The notes under the pieces: generated by a model
What the model saw: the letters and a program-made list of their open reading frames with translations, nothing else
The model's database searches: none
What the model was told of the DNA's origin: nothing
Part shown: in pieces, positions 8,338 through 18,098 of the stretch
How positions within the stretch are numbered: the stretch's first letter is position 1
How the letters are laid out: the number at the start of each line of letters is the position of its first letter
Assembly (NCBI RefSeq): GCF_017426725.1
Contig: NZ_JAERMS010000001.1
Coordinates: 205,673-269,672, forward strand
Direction of reading: 5' to 3'
Source of the DNA: Prevotella illustrans
Lineage (GTDB): Bacteria > Bacteroidota > Bacteroidia > Bacteroidales > Bacteroidaceae
DNA: 64,000 nucleotides
Program-made: the position numbers and the translations under genes

Positions 8338-9486
8338 TTATTTCTTTTCGGGCAGCGACACGTTATGCCATGACAAAGGCTTGTTGGCCGTAGCGTCATT
8401 GCCGTTACCAGTGGCGTCCTTGACGATGTTTGGGCTTGTGCTGTCGTCCATCTTCCAGTAGCCTACCAAGCCTTTCGACTTGGGATCGACACTATAGAAG
8501 TTGGCGGCAATTTCTTCCTGCGTGCGCACTACGTTCCAAACGCGCACCTCGGACATGTTGCCCTCGAACCAACGGGCATCATCGTACGACTTGCCGAGGA
8601 GGAAGTCGCGGTCAGTACCGTTCCCTACGATGGAAACTCTGCCACATCGGAGCATCCCCTCCGACTGTAAGCTGCCGTTGACGTAGACCTTTACCTCGCG
8701 CGTATCGGCGTCGTAGGTCATGGCTACATGCTGCCAGCGGTTGGTTTGCAGGCCCTTGTTAGAGTCGGCGTCGGGGAAATTGCCCGCACCGGTGGCTATC
8801 TGAATCTGGTTATCAGGGAAACCGGCGTCGCCAATACGCATGAGGAAGTTTCCCTCAATACCCATAACGGTGGAGATGAGCTTACCAAATTCGCGCGGAT
8901 AGATGAGCGCTTCCATCGTAATCTGGTTCATATTGTTCACCAAATCGGGCGTTGCCCATTTCACAGTGAGGTAGTTTTTGCTCATGTCGGCTACCACATT
9001 GATGAGCGCGCCCGCACGGAACACGAAGTAATAGTTCTTCGCCGACTGCAACACCTCAATGTCCTGACAGTTCACTGTTACAGGTAACACGTAGGTAATG
9101 GCACGATCCAGATTGGCCAGTTTGAAGAAAGCAAACTGCGCTTCGTTGCTGTTCACGCTACCTTGGTTAATCTTCACGTCGCCCTTGACCACCTTATAGC
9201 AGGTATCGGGCAACATGACGGCCTTGGCATAGTAGGCTTGGTTGTAGGTTTCTACCAGATTGGCAGCCACGCTGAATGTGGCGTTCAGTTCCTTTTCGGC
9301 CGGACGTGCCGTCGAAAGCGTGAGCGACTTCACGATGTTTGTCTCGCCCTTGATAATCGTTTCCGAAGTGAATGTCTTGCCGTCGATGAACGCCTTGCTC
9401 TTGAAGTTGGCTTCATCGTTGTTCTGGCAGGCCGTCATCAGAAATGCGGCAGCCACAAGCGGCATATATTTAAATAGCTTCTTCAT
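8338..9486 (-). CDS. DUF1735 + LamG-like lipoprotein, surface glycan-binding protein candidate
   Basis: 382 residues. Lipobox LMTAC (Cys20). An N-terminal DUF1735-like domain (about 30-165) is followed by a concanavalin A/laminin G-like jelly roll (about 180-375), recognisable from WQHVAMTYDADTREVKVYVNG and MSEVRVWNVVRTQEEI. No catalytic motif was seen. It lies between the dead GH18-like gene and the active GH18 gene, six bases after the former. LamG folds in PULs usually bind sugar chains, so a glycan-capture role on the outer membrane is inferred. Confidence 0.82.
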   Translation of the reverse strand: MKKLFKYMPLVAAAFLMTACQNNDEANFKSKAFIDGKTFTSETIIKGETNIVKSLTLSTARPAEKELNATFSVAANLVETYNQAYYAKAVMLPDTCYKVVKGDVKINQGSVNSNEAQFAFFKLANLDRAITYVLPVTVNCQDIEVLQSAKNYYFVFRAGALINVVADMSKNYLTVKWATPDLVNNMNQITMEALIYPREFGKLISTVMGIEGNFLMRIGDAGFPDNQIQIATGAGNFPDADSNKGLQTNRWQHVAMTYDADTREVKVYVNGSLQSEGMLRCGRVSIVGNGTDRDFLLGKSYDDARWFEGNMSEVRVWNVVRTQEEIAANFYSVDPKSKGLVGYWKMDDSTSPNIVKDATGNGNDATANKPLSWHNVSLPEKK

Positions 9487-9492
9487 TTCCTT

Positions 9493-10530
9493 TTATTCTT
9501 TAACGGTTGGATTGATAGTCGAGATTACCTTACGCAGATTGGGATAAGTGAACGACGCGTTGTAGTAATCTATGTTGGCATTGAGCAGTCCCATGCCGGC
9601 GCAGGTGTAGCCGGTGTGATCTGAAGCGACGAACTTAGCGATGCCGTGCATGGCCAACGTCTTGCCCCAGTAGCCTGTCTTAGTATCGGTTTCATCAGCC
9701 GACTTGTTGTTGGCCAGCAAAATGAACTTGTCGGAAGGCACGCCTTCATCCAAAGCCTTGCGTACGAGAAAGTCCACTCCATAGACCGACTTCTCTGCCT
9801 GCGTAGGAATGATGATGTAGCGGGCCTGTTCCAACAACGTCTTATCGGTTACGTACTGCGGACGACCCATCATAATGAGTTCCTTATTCTTATGTCGTGC
9901 GGCCCAATCCTTGGCAATTCCGAGGAACACAGCCTCCACTGCCATGGCCTCAGCCTTCTGCTCTTCGGTCAGGTAAAGGGTCAGTTTGGCATTGAATCCC
10001 ATGATGACGCCGTCGTAGTTGAAGTTATCGACAAGCTTCATCTGCGTATTGAGCGAATCGACAAGGTAGGTATTGAAGTCCTTGAACGCTTTCCCCGCGT
10101 TATCTGGATTCTCTCCGAAGGCCTTCTTCTGCGCGTCATAAGCCACCTTAATGTCTTCGCAGCTTACTTGGAACACCACTTTCATGCCTTTCTGGCTCCG
10201 CACTTCCTCAATTTCTTTCATCATCTGCTCGGTGAGCATTTCCGGTTTCGTCAGCACAACATAGTCCACGCTGTCGGGCACGGCGTTGATATGCTGGGCC
10301 TGACTGAAAGGAATGGCCTGGCCGTTGTCGAACCATGCCATCATGATTTTATGATGACCTGCCTTGTAAGCCCTGAGGTTTGTAAGGTAATTCTGATAGA
10401 GTTCGGCATTCTGCCGTTCAATACCTGCTGGATTGATGTCTACAGGTTCAACGTCCGTATCACAGCTACACAGGAATAGAGCCGCCGCGCAGACCGTTGA
10501 AAATGTCAGACTCTTGATGATATGTTTCAT
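9493..10530 (-). CDS. GH18-like lipoprotein lacking catalytic residues (glycan-binding candidate)
   Basis: 345 residues from ATG at 10530. An ATG ten codons further upstream exists, but starting at 10530 places a clean signal peptide and lipobox (LFLCSC) at the N terminus. The fold reads as a GH18 TIM barrel, but the catalytic strand is NYDGVIMGFNA (172-181). Where active enzymes have DGxxxDxE, the assisting Asp is Gly178 and the catalytic Glu is Asn180. It is therefore expected to be inactive and probably binds N-glycans for the SusCD pair. The gene lies 60 bases after susD. Confidence 0.83.
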   Translation of the reverse strand: MKHIIKSLTFSTVCAAALFLCSCDTDVEPVDINPAGIERQNAELYQNYLTNLRAYKAGHHKIMMAWFDNGQAIPFSQAQHINAVPDSVDYVVLTKPEMLTEQMMKEIEEVRSQKGMKVVFQVSCEDIKVAYDAQKKAFGENPDNAGKAFKDFNTYLVDSLNTQMKLVDNFNYDGVIMGFNAKLTLYLTEEQKAEAMAVEAVFLGIAKDWAARHKNKELIMMGRPQYVTDKTLLEQARYIIIPTQAEKSVYGVDFLVRKALDEGVPSDKFILLANNKSADETDTKTGYWGKTLAMHGIAKFVASDHTGYTCAGMGLLNANIDYYNASFTYPNLRKVISTINPTVKE

Positions 10531-10590
10531 TGTTTTTATTCTATTTAATTCGGTAATCATTATTTATATATCCGTATTCTTACCTTCAAC

Positions 10591-12150
10591 TTACTTGGCC
10601 CACCACACGTCGGTAGCCATATTGTCGGCTCCTCCGAGCATTCCTACGGCCGCATTATAGTTGTCGAGATTGTTGGTACGCTCTTCTTGCGGATACGCCA
10701 AGCGACGTGCGCCACGCTCCGTGTTGACAATACCGCCACTATTATTGACCTTGACGGGCATGAGCAACGGATAACCGGTGCGGCGATAGTCGGCCCAAGC
10801 CTCAAGTCCGAGTGGGAACATGGCCAGCCATTTCTGCGTGATGACACGTTCGAGTTGACGCTCCAATGCGTCTCCGTCGTTCCACGCGATGGTAACGGTC
10901 GACGTCTTGCCGCTATAAGAATTATTACCAACGGGGTCATTGTAAAGCGCCGGTGTGCTGGCAGCGTCGGCCAGATACTTCTCCGCTCCGCTTACGCCCC
11001 ACTGTTCGAAAGAGAGTTTAACGCCCTTCGCGTAGAAATTGCCGGCCTTATCGCCCATATTCCAGCCCTTCAACGCGCCTTCGGCACGCAGGAAAGCCAC
11101 CTCTGCCGCATTCATCCACAACAGTTTGGTGTCTGTCTTCACGTTATAATTAGAATAGGCATGGGCAATCTCGCCACCCGGAATCTGTATTCCGGAACGC
11201 AGTCCATAGTATCCGTTAGTTCCGTTGGCAAAGGTTGACTTAGTGAACATCGCGGCACGACGCGGATCGTTATACCCGTTCATATAGGAAGTGATATCGG
11301 CTCCGACACGCGAGTCGCCACCATTATACTCGTACATGATTACTTCAAAAGGATTGGTGCTCGACAAGGTCATGAAAGCATTGTCGTCATTGCCGGTCAT
11401 AACGCCCACTTCGTGGTTCACGGCAGCCTCAGCCTGCTGTTTAGCCGTTGCGGGATCAGCTTTTGAAATACGAACGGCGAGGCGCAGACGCAGAGAGTTG
11501 GCAAACTTAATCCATTTCTCTACATTTCCACCATATACCTTGTCGGCCTTGGGAGAGAAGTTGGCTGTGCGATTGGCCGTCAATGTTTTGACCGCTTCAT
11601 CAAGCTTTTGGAAGAGCCGCGTATAGACTTCTTTCTGCGAATCATAAGCGGCGGTAATATCACCGTTCACGCCCACCTTCGAATAAGGGATGGGACCATA
11701 AGCGTCGGTAACGCGATGAATACCCGCAACCTGCACAACATTGGCCACAGCCAGTGGCACCGGATTATCGGTTGCGCCCTTCACTTCGTTGAAATAGATG
11801 AAAAGCTTCGGGATAATATCCTTGAACAGCACGCGGCTCCATCCGTTTTCAGGACTATACTGCGCAAAGTTCTTTCCGGCAAAACCGGCATTTGAATCAG
11901 AGATATAACCGCTGTAAGAACCGCCACACAGACATTCTGTGAACTGATTGGTATTGACATCGGTTGGAACTACCCAACTCTGGAGGTTCACCATGGCAGC
12001 ACCCAGCGAGTAAGCGTCGCGCTGCATTTCCTCCTTCGATACGCCATAAGGATTCTGGTTGTATTCCTCATAACTGTTGGTACAAGCCGCGAAGCCCAGT
12101 ACAAGGCCGGCCGATACCGTTGATAATATGATATTTTTATATTGTTTCAT
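10591..12150 (-). CDS. SusD/RagB-family outer-membrane lipoprotein of the N-glycan PUL
   Basis: 519 residues. Signal peptide with lipobox (GFAAC), then the all-helical SusD-like scaffold with TPR-type repeats. The N-terminal region (NQNPYGVSKEEMQRD) and the C-terminal pattern with ITQKWLAMFPLGLEAWADYRRTGYP are typical of SusD-like group 2 proteins. It caps the SusC transporter and hands over glycans. It starts 17 bases after the susC stop in the same operon. Substrate preference is inferred from the neighbouring endoglycosidase. Confidence 0.92.
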   Translation of the reverse strand: MKQYKNIILSTVSAGLVLGFAACTNSYEEYNQNPYGVSKEEMQRDAYSLGAAMVNLQSWVVPTDVNTNQFTECLCGGSYSGYISDSNAGFAGKNFAQYSPENGWSRVLFKDIIPKLFIYFNEVKGATDNPVPLAVANVVQVAGIHRVTDAYGPIPYSKVGVNGDITAAYDSQKEVYTRLFQKLDEAVKTLTANRTANFSPKADKVYGGNVEKWIKFANSLRLRLAVRISKADPATAKQQAEAAVNHEVGVMTGNDDNAFMTLSSTNPFEVIMYEYNGGDSRVGADITSYMNGYNDPRRAAMFTKSTFANGTNGYYGLRSGIQIPGGEIAHAYSNYNVKTDTKLLWMNAAEVAFLRAEGALKGWNMGDKAGNFYAKGVKLSFEQWGVSGAEKYLADAASTPALYNDPVGNNSYSGKTSTVTIAWNDGDALERQLERVITQKWLAMFPLGLEAWADYRRTGYPLLMPVKVNNSGGIVNTERGARRLAYPQEERTNNLDNYNAAVGMLGGADNMATDVWWAK

Positions 12151-12167
12151 AATTCTATGACTTCTCG

Positions 12168-15100
12168 TTAGAATTTAAGTTTGATATTGAAACCAAGGTT
12201 GCGTGTGCTTGGTGTCATAAACTTGTCAATGCCCTGATAGTAGTTACCCGTGGTAGCTGTTGTCTCTGGATCGAACGGCGCTTTGCAATAGAACATCAGC
12301 AGGTTGCGTCCGGTGAAAGAGAGCGTAAGATCGCCCAGTCCGAAGAAATGCTTCTTCTTGAAGGTATAGCCCAAGCTGGCTTCCTGCAAACGAACATTGG
12401 TGGCACTGTAGGTATAGAATTGCGGAATACCATCGCTGGCACCGATGGTCGAATACCACGATTCGGGGTTGAGATAGTCGTTACCATTGACTTTCACATA
12501 TTTATTATCACGAGCCTTCGCGCTGGCTTCCGATACGCCGTAGAGGTCGAGCGCGGCCTGTGTGGCTGAATAAACGATACCGCCAAAGCGAGCACTGACC
12601 ATCACGCCGAGGCTGAATCCCTTATAAGTAAAGTCGTTGCGCCAAGCCATATTGGCCTTCGGGAACACCGAACCCAACTTGACATCGCCTACATTATTAT
12701 TACGATACACTTTGCCATCCTTGTCAACATACACGCGACCCTTGTCATCGCGCATCACATCGGTCAGAGAATAGAGGTCGCCCAGCGTACCGCCTTCCTT
12801 CAGAATGAAGTGAGCATTGCCCAAACCACCTACGTCGAGGCGATCCTTATTGATGACGGCACCCGTCTCAGGGTGAACGTAATTGCGCACAAGCTCATTG
12901 ATTCTGTTGCGGTTTGAACTGAAAGTATAGTTGCTCGACCAACTGAAATGGCCCCATTTGTTATTATAACCGAAGGCCAACTCAATACCGTTATTCGACA
13001 CGTTACCCGTTTGGATGTAGAGCGCGGAGTAACCTGACGATACGGAAATGTCGGGATTGAACGTCTGATTGAATGTTTTAGTCCAGTATAAAGACACATC
13101 GAGATTGAAGTGTTTCAGGAAACGAGCCTGCAAACCCACTTCCCACGAGTTGGTTGTTTCAGGCTTCAGGTCATAAATAGGATAGATGGTCTGGCTCTTC
13201 CACTGCTTGGTGTTGTTATCCCATTCATGTTTCGGGTTGGCAATTTCGCGAACGAAAGGAATACCCACCGAAGCAAACGAACCGCGCACCTTCAAATAAT
13301 CAATGGCTTTAGGCATCTTCAAGGTCTCGGAGATAATCCATGAACCCCCCACAGATGGATAGAAGAAAGAGCTTTTGTTGGAGTGTGGGCCGGCCAACAT
13401 CGAAGGCCAGTCGTTGCGACCAGTAACTGTAATGTAGTATTGGCTTTTCCATCCCAGTTCGACACTGGCAAAGAGTGACTTCGTCTGTTCGTGATAACCT
13501 CTGGGTTCACGCTTTTCACGATTGACATCAATCTGATATTCATTGAAGACATTGGGTATCAAGTTGTCGGCTATCGGCCCGTCGATACCCGTCTGGTCTT
13601 GCTTATTGTCGGCGAGCGACGCACCGATGTTGGCCACCACAGAGAGTTTGTCTTGCAACAAACGCTTGTTGATATTCAACATCAAGTCACCATAAGTCTG
13701 CTTGTCATCAGTTTTAATCTTAGCATACTGACCGTTGGCACCCGCAATGGTTGTATTGGTGCTGGCAAAATACTTCTTTTCAAAAGTATTCGTAGCGTTA
13801 TCAATACGGATACGACCCGAAACATTCATCCAGTCGGTGAGTTTATAGGTCAGTCCCACATTCATCATGTAGCGATACTTCTTGTTGGTACGGCGGTTGC
13901 GGTAGTTAATCCAGTAAGGATTCTGTCCCACGAACTCGCTCAACAGGTTGTTCCAGTTCTGCGTATAAATGTTTCGTCTGGTGTCGAAGCGCTCAAACAT
14001 GGCCATATCGTTGTAGTCGTTGCCGCGCGGATAGAGATAGGCCGACACCAAGGGGTTGGCATACACACCCTGATTGGTCATGTTACGGTCGTTCTGAATG
14101 ATATAGCTGGCACCGGCATCGAGCAATAACTTATCGTTTAACAAGCTCGACGTGTTGCGGAACGTAAAGTTATAACGGTTATAGCTGTTGTTCGGAATGA
14201 TACCACCGGAGTTCAACGCACTGGCCGAGAAGTAAGTCTGGTTCTTCTCCGACCCTGTCGACACGGAGAAAGCCTCTGTTGTCATGATACCGGTCTTCAG
14301 ATAATCCCTCTTCGGATCGTAACCCATGTAATTGGCCTCATTGAGTAAGCGGCCCCAACTGTAACTATCCGCACCGGCCTGACGCATACCGCTTCCCGTT
14401 CCGTAGCGATTCTGGAACTCCGGAAGACGGAATGCCTCCGAGAACTCGGTGCTCTGGGTTACAGTAAACTCGGTGTAACCGGCCTTACCTTTCTTAGTGG
14501 TAATGACAATGGCACCATTCGACGCACGGTTACCATAAAGGGCGGCAGCGGCCGCACCCGTCAACACCGACATTGATTCGATATCCTCGGGATTGATGTC
14601 GGCAATACCTTCAGTCGTTCCGTTAGAACCGAATGACGAATCACCGCTACCACCGAAGTTAAACATGGGCACACCGTCGATGACATACAATACATTGCTC
14701 GACTGTTCAATGCTTCGTGTACCACGCATTACTACCTTCGACGCGCCACCGGCACCCGATGAGCTGGCGTTGATATTCACACCGGCCACCTTACCATTCA
14801 GCGAATTGATGAAGTTAGCGTCCTTATTGGCCACCAGCTCATCGCCATTCACCTGTTGCACATTGTAACTCAGCGCCTTCTGTTCGCGCTTGATACCGAG
14901 GGCCGTAACGACAACTTCATTCAGTTCTTTGGCCGAACCCGACGACAAACTGATGTTGTAGCTGTTGTTCTTGCCCACACGCACGGTCTTCGTATCATAG
15001 CCGATGTAGGATATTTCCAGCTCGGATCCTTCGTCAACCATCAATGTGAAATGACCGTCAAGATCGGTAATGGTTCCACCCTGAACACCCTTCTGCCGGA

Positions 15101-15491
15101 TGGTGGCACCCACAACAGGCTCGCCGGTTTCATCTTTGATAACGCCGCTCACCTTTTTCTTCTCACCGACATTTTGCTGTCGCTGTGTGTTTTGCTGTAA
15201 AGACTTGGAGACGATAATGTTTGTCCCTTTGATTTCATACGACAGACGCTGTCCTTGCAGAATCTGTTCGATGGCTTGTTTGATATTCGTCGCGTTGACG
15301 CTGACAACCTTCTGTATATCCAGATCGCCGGCTTCAAACACGAATGAATATCCACTCTTCTGTCTCAACTCTGTCATGGCTTTCTTCACCGTAACGCTTT
15401 TCAGATTGAGCGAAACGTGCTGAGCCGCCAGATTCAGGTTCAGACATAACAGGAACGCGGTCACTAACAGACCTTTTCTCTTGCTATTCAT
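12168..15491 (-). CDS. SusC/RagA-family TonB-dependent transporter with STN signalling domain
   Basis: 1107 residues. Signal peptide 1-23, STN domain about 28-95, a carboxypeptidase-regulatory-like domain about 112-190, a plug domain from about 200 with the TonB-box-like NEVVVTALGIKREQKAL stretch just before it, and a 22-strand barrel ending in NLGFNIKLKF. The STN domain is the part that contacts a FecR anti-sigma factor, and a FecR and an ECF sigma gene lie directly upstream. Substrate binding is thus likely to be signalled to the operon. The two other SusC proteins in this window lack STN. Probable substrate: N-glycans freed by the GH18 enzyme. Confidence 0.94.
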   Translation of the reverse strand: MNSKRKGLLVTAFLLCLNLNLAAQHVSLNLKSVTVKKAMTELRQKSGYSFVFEAGDLDIQKVVSVNATNIKQAIEQILQGQRLSYEIKGTNIIVSKSLQQNTQRQQNVGEKKKVSGVIKDETGEPVVGATIRQKGVQGGTITDLDGHFTLMVDEGSELEISYIGYDTKTVRVGKNNSYNISLSSGSAKELNEVVVTALGIKREQKALSYNVQQVNGDELVANKDANFINSLNGKVAGVNINASSSGAGGASKVVMRGTRSIEQSSNVLYVIDGVPMFNFGGSGDSSFGSNGTTEGIADINPEDIESMSVLTGAAAAALYGNRASNGAIVITTKKGKAGYTEFTVTQSTEFSEAFRLPEFQNRYGTGSGMRQAGADSYSWGRLLNEANYMGYDPKRDYLKTGIMTTEAFSVSTGSEKNQTYFSASALNSGGIIPNNSYNRYNFTFRNTSSLLNDKLLLDAGASYIIQNDRNMTNQGVYANPLVSAYLYPRGNDYNDMAMFERFDTRRNIYTQNWNNLLSEFVGQNPYWINYRNRRTNKKYRYMMNVGLTYKLTDWMNVSGRIRIDNATNTFEKKYFASTNTTIAGANGQYAKIKTDDKQTYGDLMLNINKRLLQDKLSVVANIGASLADNKQDQTGIDGPIADNLIPNVFNEYQIDVNREKREPRGYHEQTKSLFASVELGWKSQYYITVTGRNDWPSMLAGPHSNKSSFFYPSVGGSWIISETLKMPKAIDYLKVRGSFASVGIPFVREIANPKHEWDNNTKQWKSQTIYPIYDLKPETTNSWEVGLQARFLKHFNLDVSLYWTKTFNQTFNPDISVSSGYSALYIQTGNVSNNGIELAFGYNNKWGHFSWSSNYTFSSNRNRINELVRNYVHPETGAVINKDRLDVGGLGNAHFILKEGGTLGDLYSLTDVMRDDKGRVYVDKDGKVYRNNNVGDVKLGSVFPKANMAWRNDFTYKGFSLGVMVSARFGGIVYSATQAALDLYGVSEASAKARDNKYVKVNGNDYLNPESWYSTIGASDGIPQFYTYSATNVRLQEASLGYTFKKKHFFGLGDLTLSFTGRNLLMFYCKAPFDPETTATTGNYYQGIDKFMTPSTRNLGFNIKLKF

Positions 15492-15689
15492 TCAACTTTA
15501 TAAATTTAATTGGTTAATAAGATAATCACAGATTTCTTTCGGCCCCACAGCTTGGTTTGAATTGTCTTGCCGTGGAACCGGAGAGATATGTTGATATTTT
15601 CTGAGTTAAGTACTTTTGTCGATTATTTACTGTTCATTGGGGGTTATTTGTTTTAGGGTTTATAGGATTCAGGTCAGATATCTTTGATG

Positions 15690-16706
15690 TCAATAAACGA
15701 CGGCCTTTCGCTCGTCTACCATCCGATAACGTATCTTGCCCGTCGAAGAGAGGGCGTCGAGCACGTCTTTCAGGCTTTGCGACCGTCGGGTAAAGGAACC
15801 GTAGAAGTGCATGGAAGCTGCCCGCCGGTTGGTTATTTCGACATCGGCATTATAGCTGCGCGACAGTTGCAGGGCGATATCCTTCATCGACTTGCCGTCG
15901 AGCACGATGGTGCCGTCGGTCCACTGGCTGGCATTGGTAGCCACGCAGTCGCCGATATACACCCGGCGAGAGGTCTTGGAGAATACGGCCCGCTGGTTGG
16001 GACGCAACTGATAGTGGCGATCGGGACGTGCCGTTACATCGAGGGCCACGCTGCCTTCGGCCAGATCGACCACGGCTTCGTCGTCCGTGGCGTAGTCGCG
16101 GAAGTTGAACTTGGTGCCGAGCACGCGCACATTGAGGTTGCTTGAGCTGACCGTGAAGGGCAGCTGCTTGTTCTTCGCCACCTCGAAATAGCCCTCTCCC
16201 GTGAGTTTCACGTTGCGGTTTTCCACGCCGAAGCCCTGCGAATAGCTCACCGTCGAACCGGCATTGAGCCATACCCGGGTGCCATCGGGCAACCGCATCT
16301 TGGTGGTCGACCCCAGCGGAGCCTCTATGCGGATGTCGGCAAAGGCGCTCAGCAGTCCCTGTCGCCCTATATTATAAGATAGGTAAGAGAACAGACCCAC
16401 CGTCAGTACGGCCACGGCTGCGTATTTCAGCAGGCTCATCCAGCGACGGCCGCGAGGCTGTTCGGCCTCCTGAGCCATAGCCACACGCTTTAGAAACTCA
16501 TCATAGGCACGCTGCTTATGAAACCGGTTGTCGACCTCCGGCTCCGCAACAGAAAACCATATCTCTTCCAACTGACCGAAATAGGCACGGTTGTCCTCGC
16601 TCTCGGCTTTCCAGTTGTCAAGTTCGAGGCGTTCGTCAGCGGTGAGGTCGTCGGTGAAAAAGCGGACGATCAGGTCGTCAATGTGGCTGGTAGGTTCTGT
16701 CATCAT
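15690..16706 (-). CDS. FecR-family anti-sigma factor
   Basis: 338 residues. Cytoplasmic N-terminal part about 1-85, one membrane helix about 88-108 (YAAVAVLTVGLFSYLSY), a periplasmic FecR domain about 115-225 (APLGSTTKMRLPDGTRVWLNAGS) and a C-terminal DUF4974-like domain. It should hold the adjacent ECF sigma factor until the STN domain of the downstream SusC signals substrate. It lies 110 bases after the sigma gene and 198 bases before susC. Confidence 0.93.
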   Translation of the reverse strand: MMTEPTSHIDDLIVRFFTDDLTADERLELDNWKAESEDNRAYFGQLEEIWFSVAEPEVDNRFHKQRAYDEFLKRVAMAQEAEQPRGRRWMSLLKYAAVAVLTVGLFSYLSYNIGRQGLLSAFADIRIEAPLGSTTKMRLPDGTRVWLNAGSTVSYSQGFGVENRNVKLTGEGYFEVAKNKQLPFTVSSSNLNVRVLGTKFNFRDYATDDEAVVDLAEGSVALDVTARPDRHYQLRPNQRAVFSKTSRRVYIGDCVATNASQWTDGTIVLDGKSMKDIALQLSRSYNADVEITNRRAASMHFYGSFTRRSQSLKDVLDALSSTGKIRYRMVDERKAVVY

Positions 16707-16816
16707 TTGAGTTTAGGTATTAGAGAGACGATAAAAAAAGACAAGGGGGTAGTGAGAAAATTATTTTTTTGTCTGATAGGGCCGCGATGCCTGCCTGACT
16801 CCAACGCATTAGGCCA

Positions 16817-17404
16817 TCAAGCAAAATACGCCATCAGCAAAAAAACGAAGTATTTACCCAACTGCTGCTGTAAGAGTCGCAAGGCATGCTTCATGTGATA
16901 CTTCACAGTATTGACCGAAATGCCTAACTCCCGGGCTATCTCGGCATTCTTTTTGCCCTCAAGTCGACTCATCTTGAAGACACGCCGACAATCGTCCGGC
17001 AATCTTTCGATGGCGTCGTTGATGGTCTGTTCGAGTTCTTTTTCCAACAGATAGCCCAACGGATGGTCGTGATTGGCAGGTCGTTCGAGCAGGCGGCTGT
17101 CATCGGATAGGGTCGAAAGCGTCTGTTCATGGCGAAACCGACGCGACTTCAGATAGTCGAGACAACGGTTGCGCACGCTTCTGACAAGATATTGACGCAA
17201 GGACGTTTGGATATCGATGTTCTCACGCGTTTCCCAAAGGTGGAAAATCACGTCGCCCACCACACTTTCGGCTACAAAATCATCATGCAGATAACGGGCC
17301 GCGATGACGCACAACACATCATAGTGGGCATCGAACACATACTTATAAGCATGCTCGTTACCCTCCTTCAGATTTTGAACGATCAAAGTTTCCGATAAAT
17401 CCAT
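16817..17404 (-). CDS. ECF-type RNA polymerase sigma factor (Bacteroidota PUL type)
   Basis: 195 residues. Sigma region 2 about 10-90 (HDDFVAESVVGDVIFHLWE) and region 4 about 128-185 with the helix-turn-helix LEGKKNAEIARELGISVNTV. It directs RNA polymerase to the promoter of the PUL that follows, under control of the adjacent FecR. No promoter of the common type precedes the susC, which fits ECF control. A near-match to the -7 element (TACCTTTA) lies about 40 bases upstream of the sigma gene, too weak to list. Confidence 0.93.
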   Translation of the reverse strand: MDLSETLIVQNLKEGNEHAYKYVFDAHYDVLCVIAARYLHDDFVAESVVGDVIFHLWETRENIDIQTSLRQYLVRSVRNRCLDYLKSRRFRHEQTLSTLSDDSRLLERPANHDHPLGYLLEKELEQTINDAIERLPDDCRRVFKMSRLEGKKNAEIARELGISVNTVKYHMKHALRLLQQQLGKYFVFLLMAYFA

Positions 17405-17615
17405 GTGTAAACTGTTATACGTGAGATGGAATTGTAAAGGTAAAAAATAAATGATAAAGTGACACCACTATCATCACAACCTTGTAATATCCGGCATACT
17501 TCCAGTCAATCGGACAGATATCAATTGAACGGGAACGTCAGTCCCTAATCTCTATAAACTGACAAGGCGAAGTTATCTGCGGAACTTTACCCAAAGCTTG
17601 AAAAAGTTCTTTGCG

Positions 17616-18098
17616 CTACTCAAATTTAACTTTCCTTTTCATTATACAATAGACAACTCCGTAATTATCACCTTCAATAGTATAAGGGGTACCATGTTGA
17701 ATATCATTTTGCTGACCTAATTTACTGGTCCATTTTCCATTTCTCAGTTGTCTTGCCGCATGTGTACATTCCGTTGTGTTGCGGACGACATACAAAGCTA
17801 TTTTCTGGAATCCCTCTTCATAATCCTCCGTATCACAACATTCATATCCCTTTAAACGAAAAGCTTCAATAAAAGCTCTGACATCAGGAGTCTTTATAAT
17901 TTTATCAGGCCAATAATAAATACCATCTAAAGAAGACGCTTCAGAAGCCGGCCACATCCACCTGTCTTTTATCTGATATGCCCATGCAATACAATTATAA
18001 TTTGGTGTGGCAGGGCTGGTAATCTCAAAGTCTTTATCATCATTTAGACCGGGAAAGGCTTGTTTCAAAATTTCTATGATCTCAGCGCTTTTACCCAT
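17616..18098 (-). CDS. DUF7689-like protein of unknown function, third gene of the TIGR04255 cassette
   Basis: 160 residues, no signal peptide. The conserved-looking motifs are NYNCIAWA (33-40), YYWPDKI, CTHAARQLRNGKWTSKLG (from about 111) and IQHGTPYTIEGDNYGVV. A Cys and a later His in such settings could form a papain- or NlpC-like catalytic pair, but this is a guess. I recall similar proteins annotated as DUF7689. The gene overlaps the preceding gene by 25 bases, so translation is probably coupled. The region is much richer in A+T than the PUL next door. Confidence 0.7.
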   Translation of the reverse strand: MGKSAEIIEILKQAFPGLNDDKDFEITSPATPNYNCIAWAYQIKDRWMWPASEASSLDGIYYWPDKIIKTPDVRAFIEAFRLKGYECCDTEDYEEGFQKIALYVVRNTTECTHAARQLRNGKWTSKLGQQNDIQHGTPYTIEGDNYGVVYCIMKRKVKFE

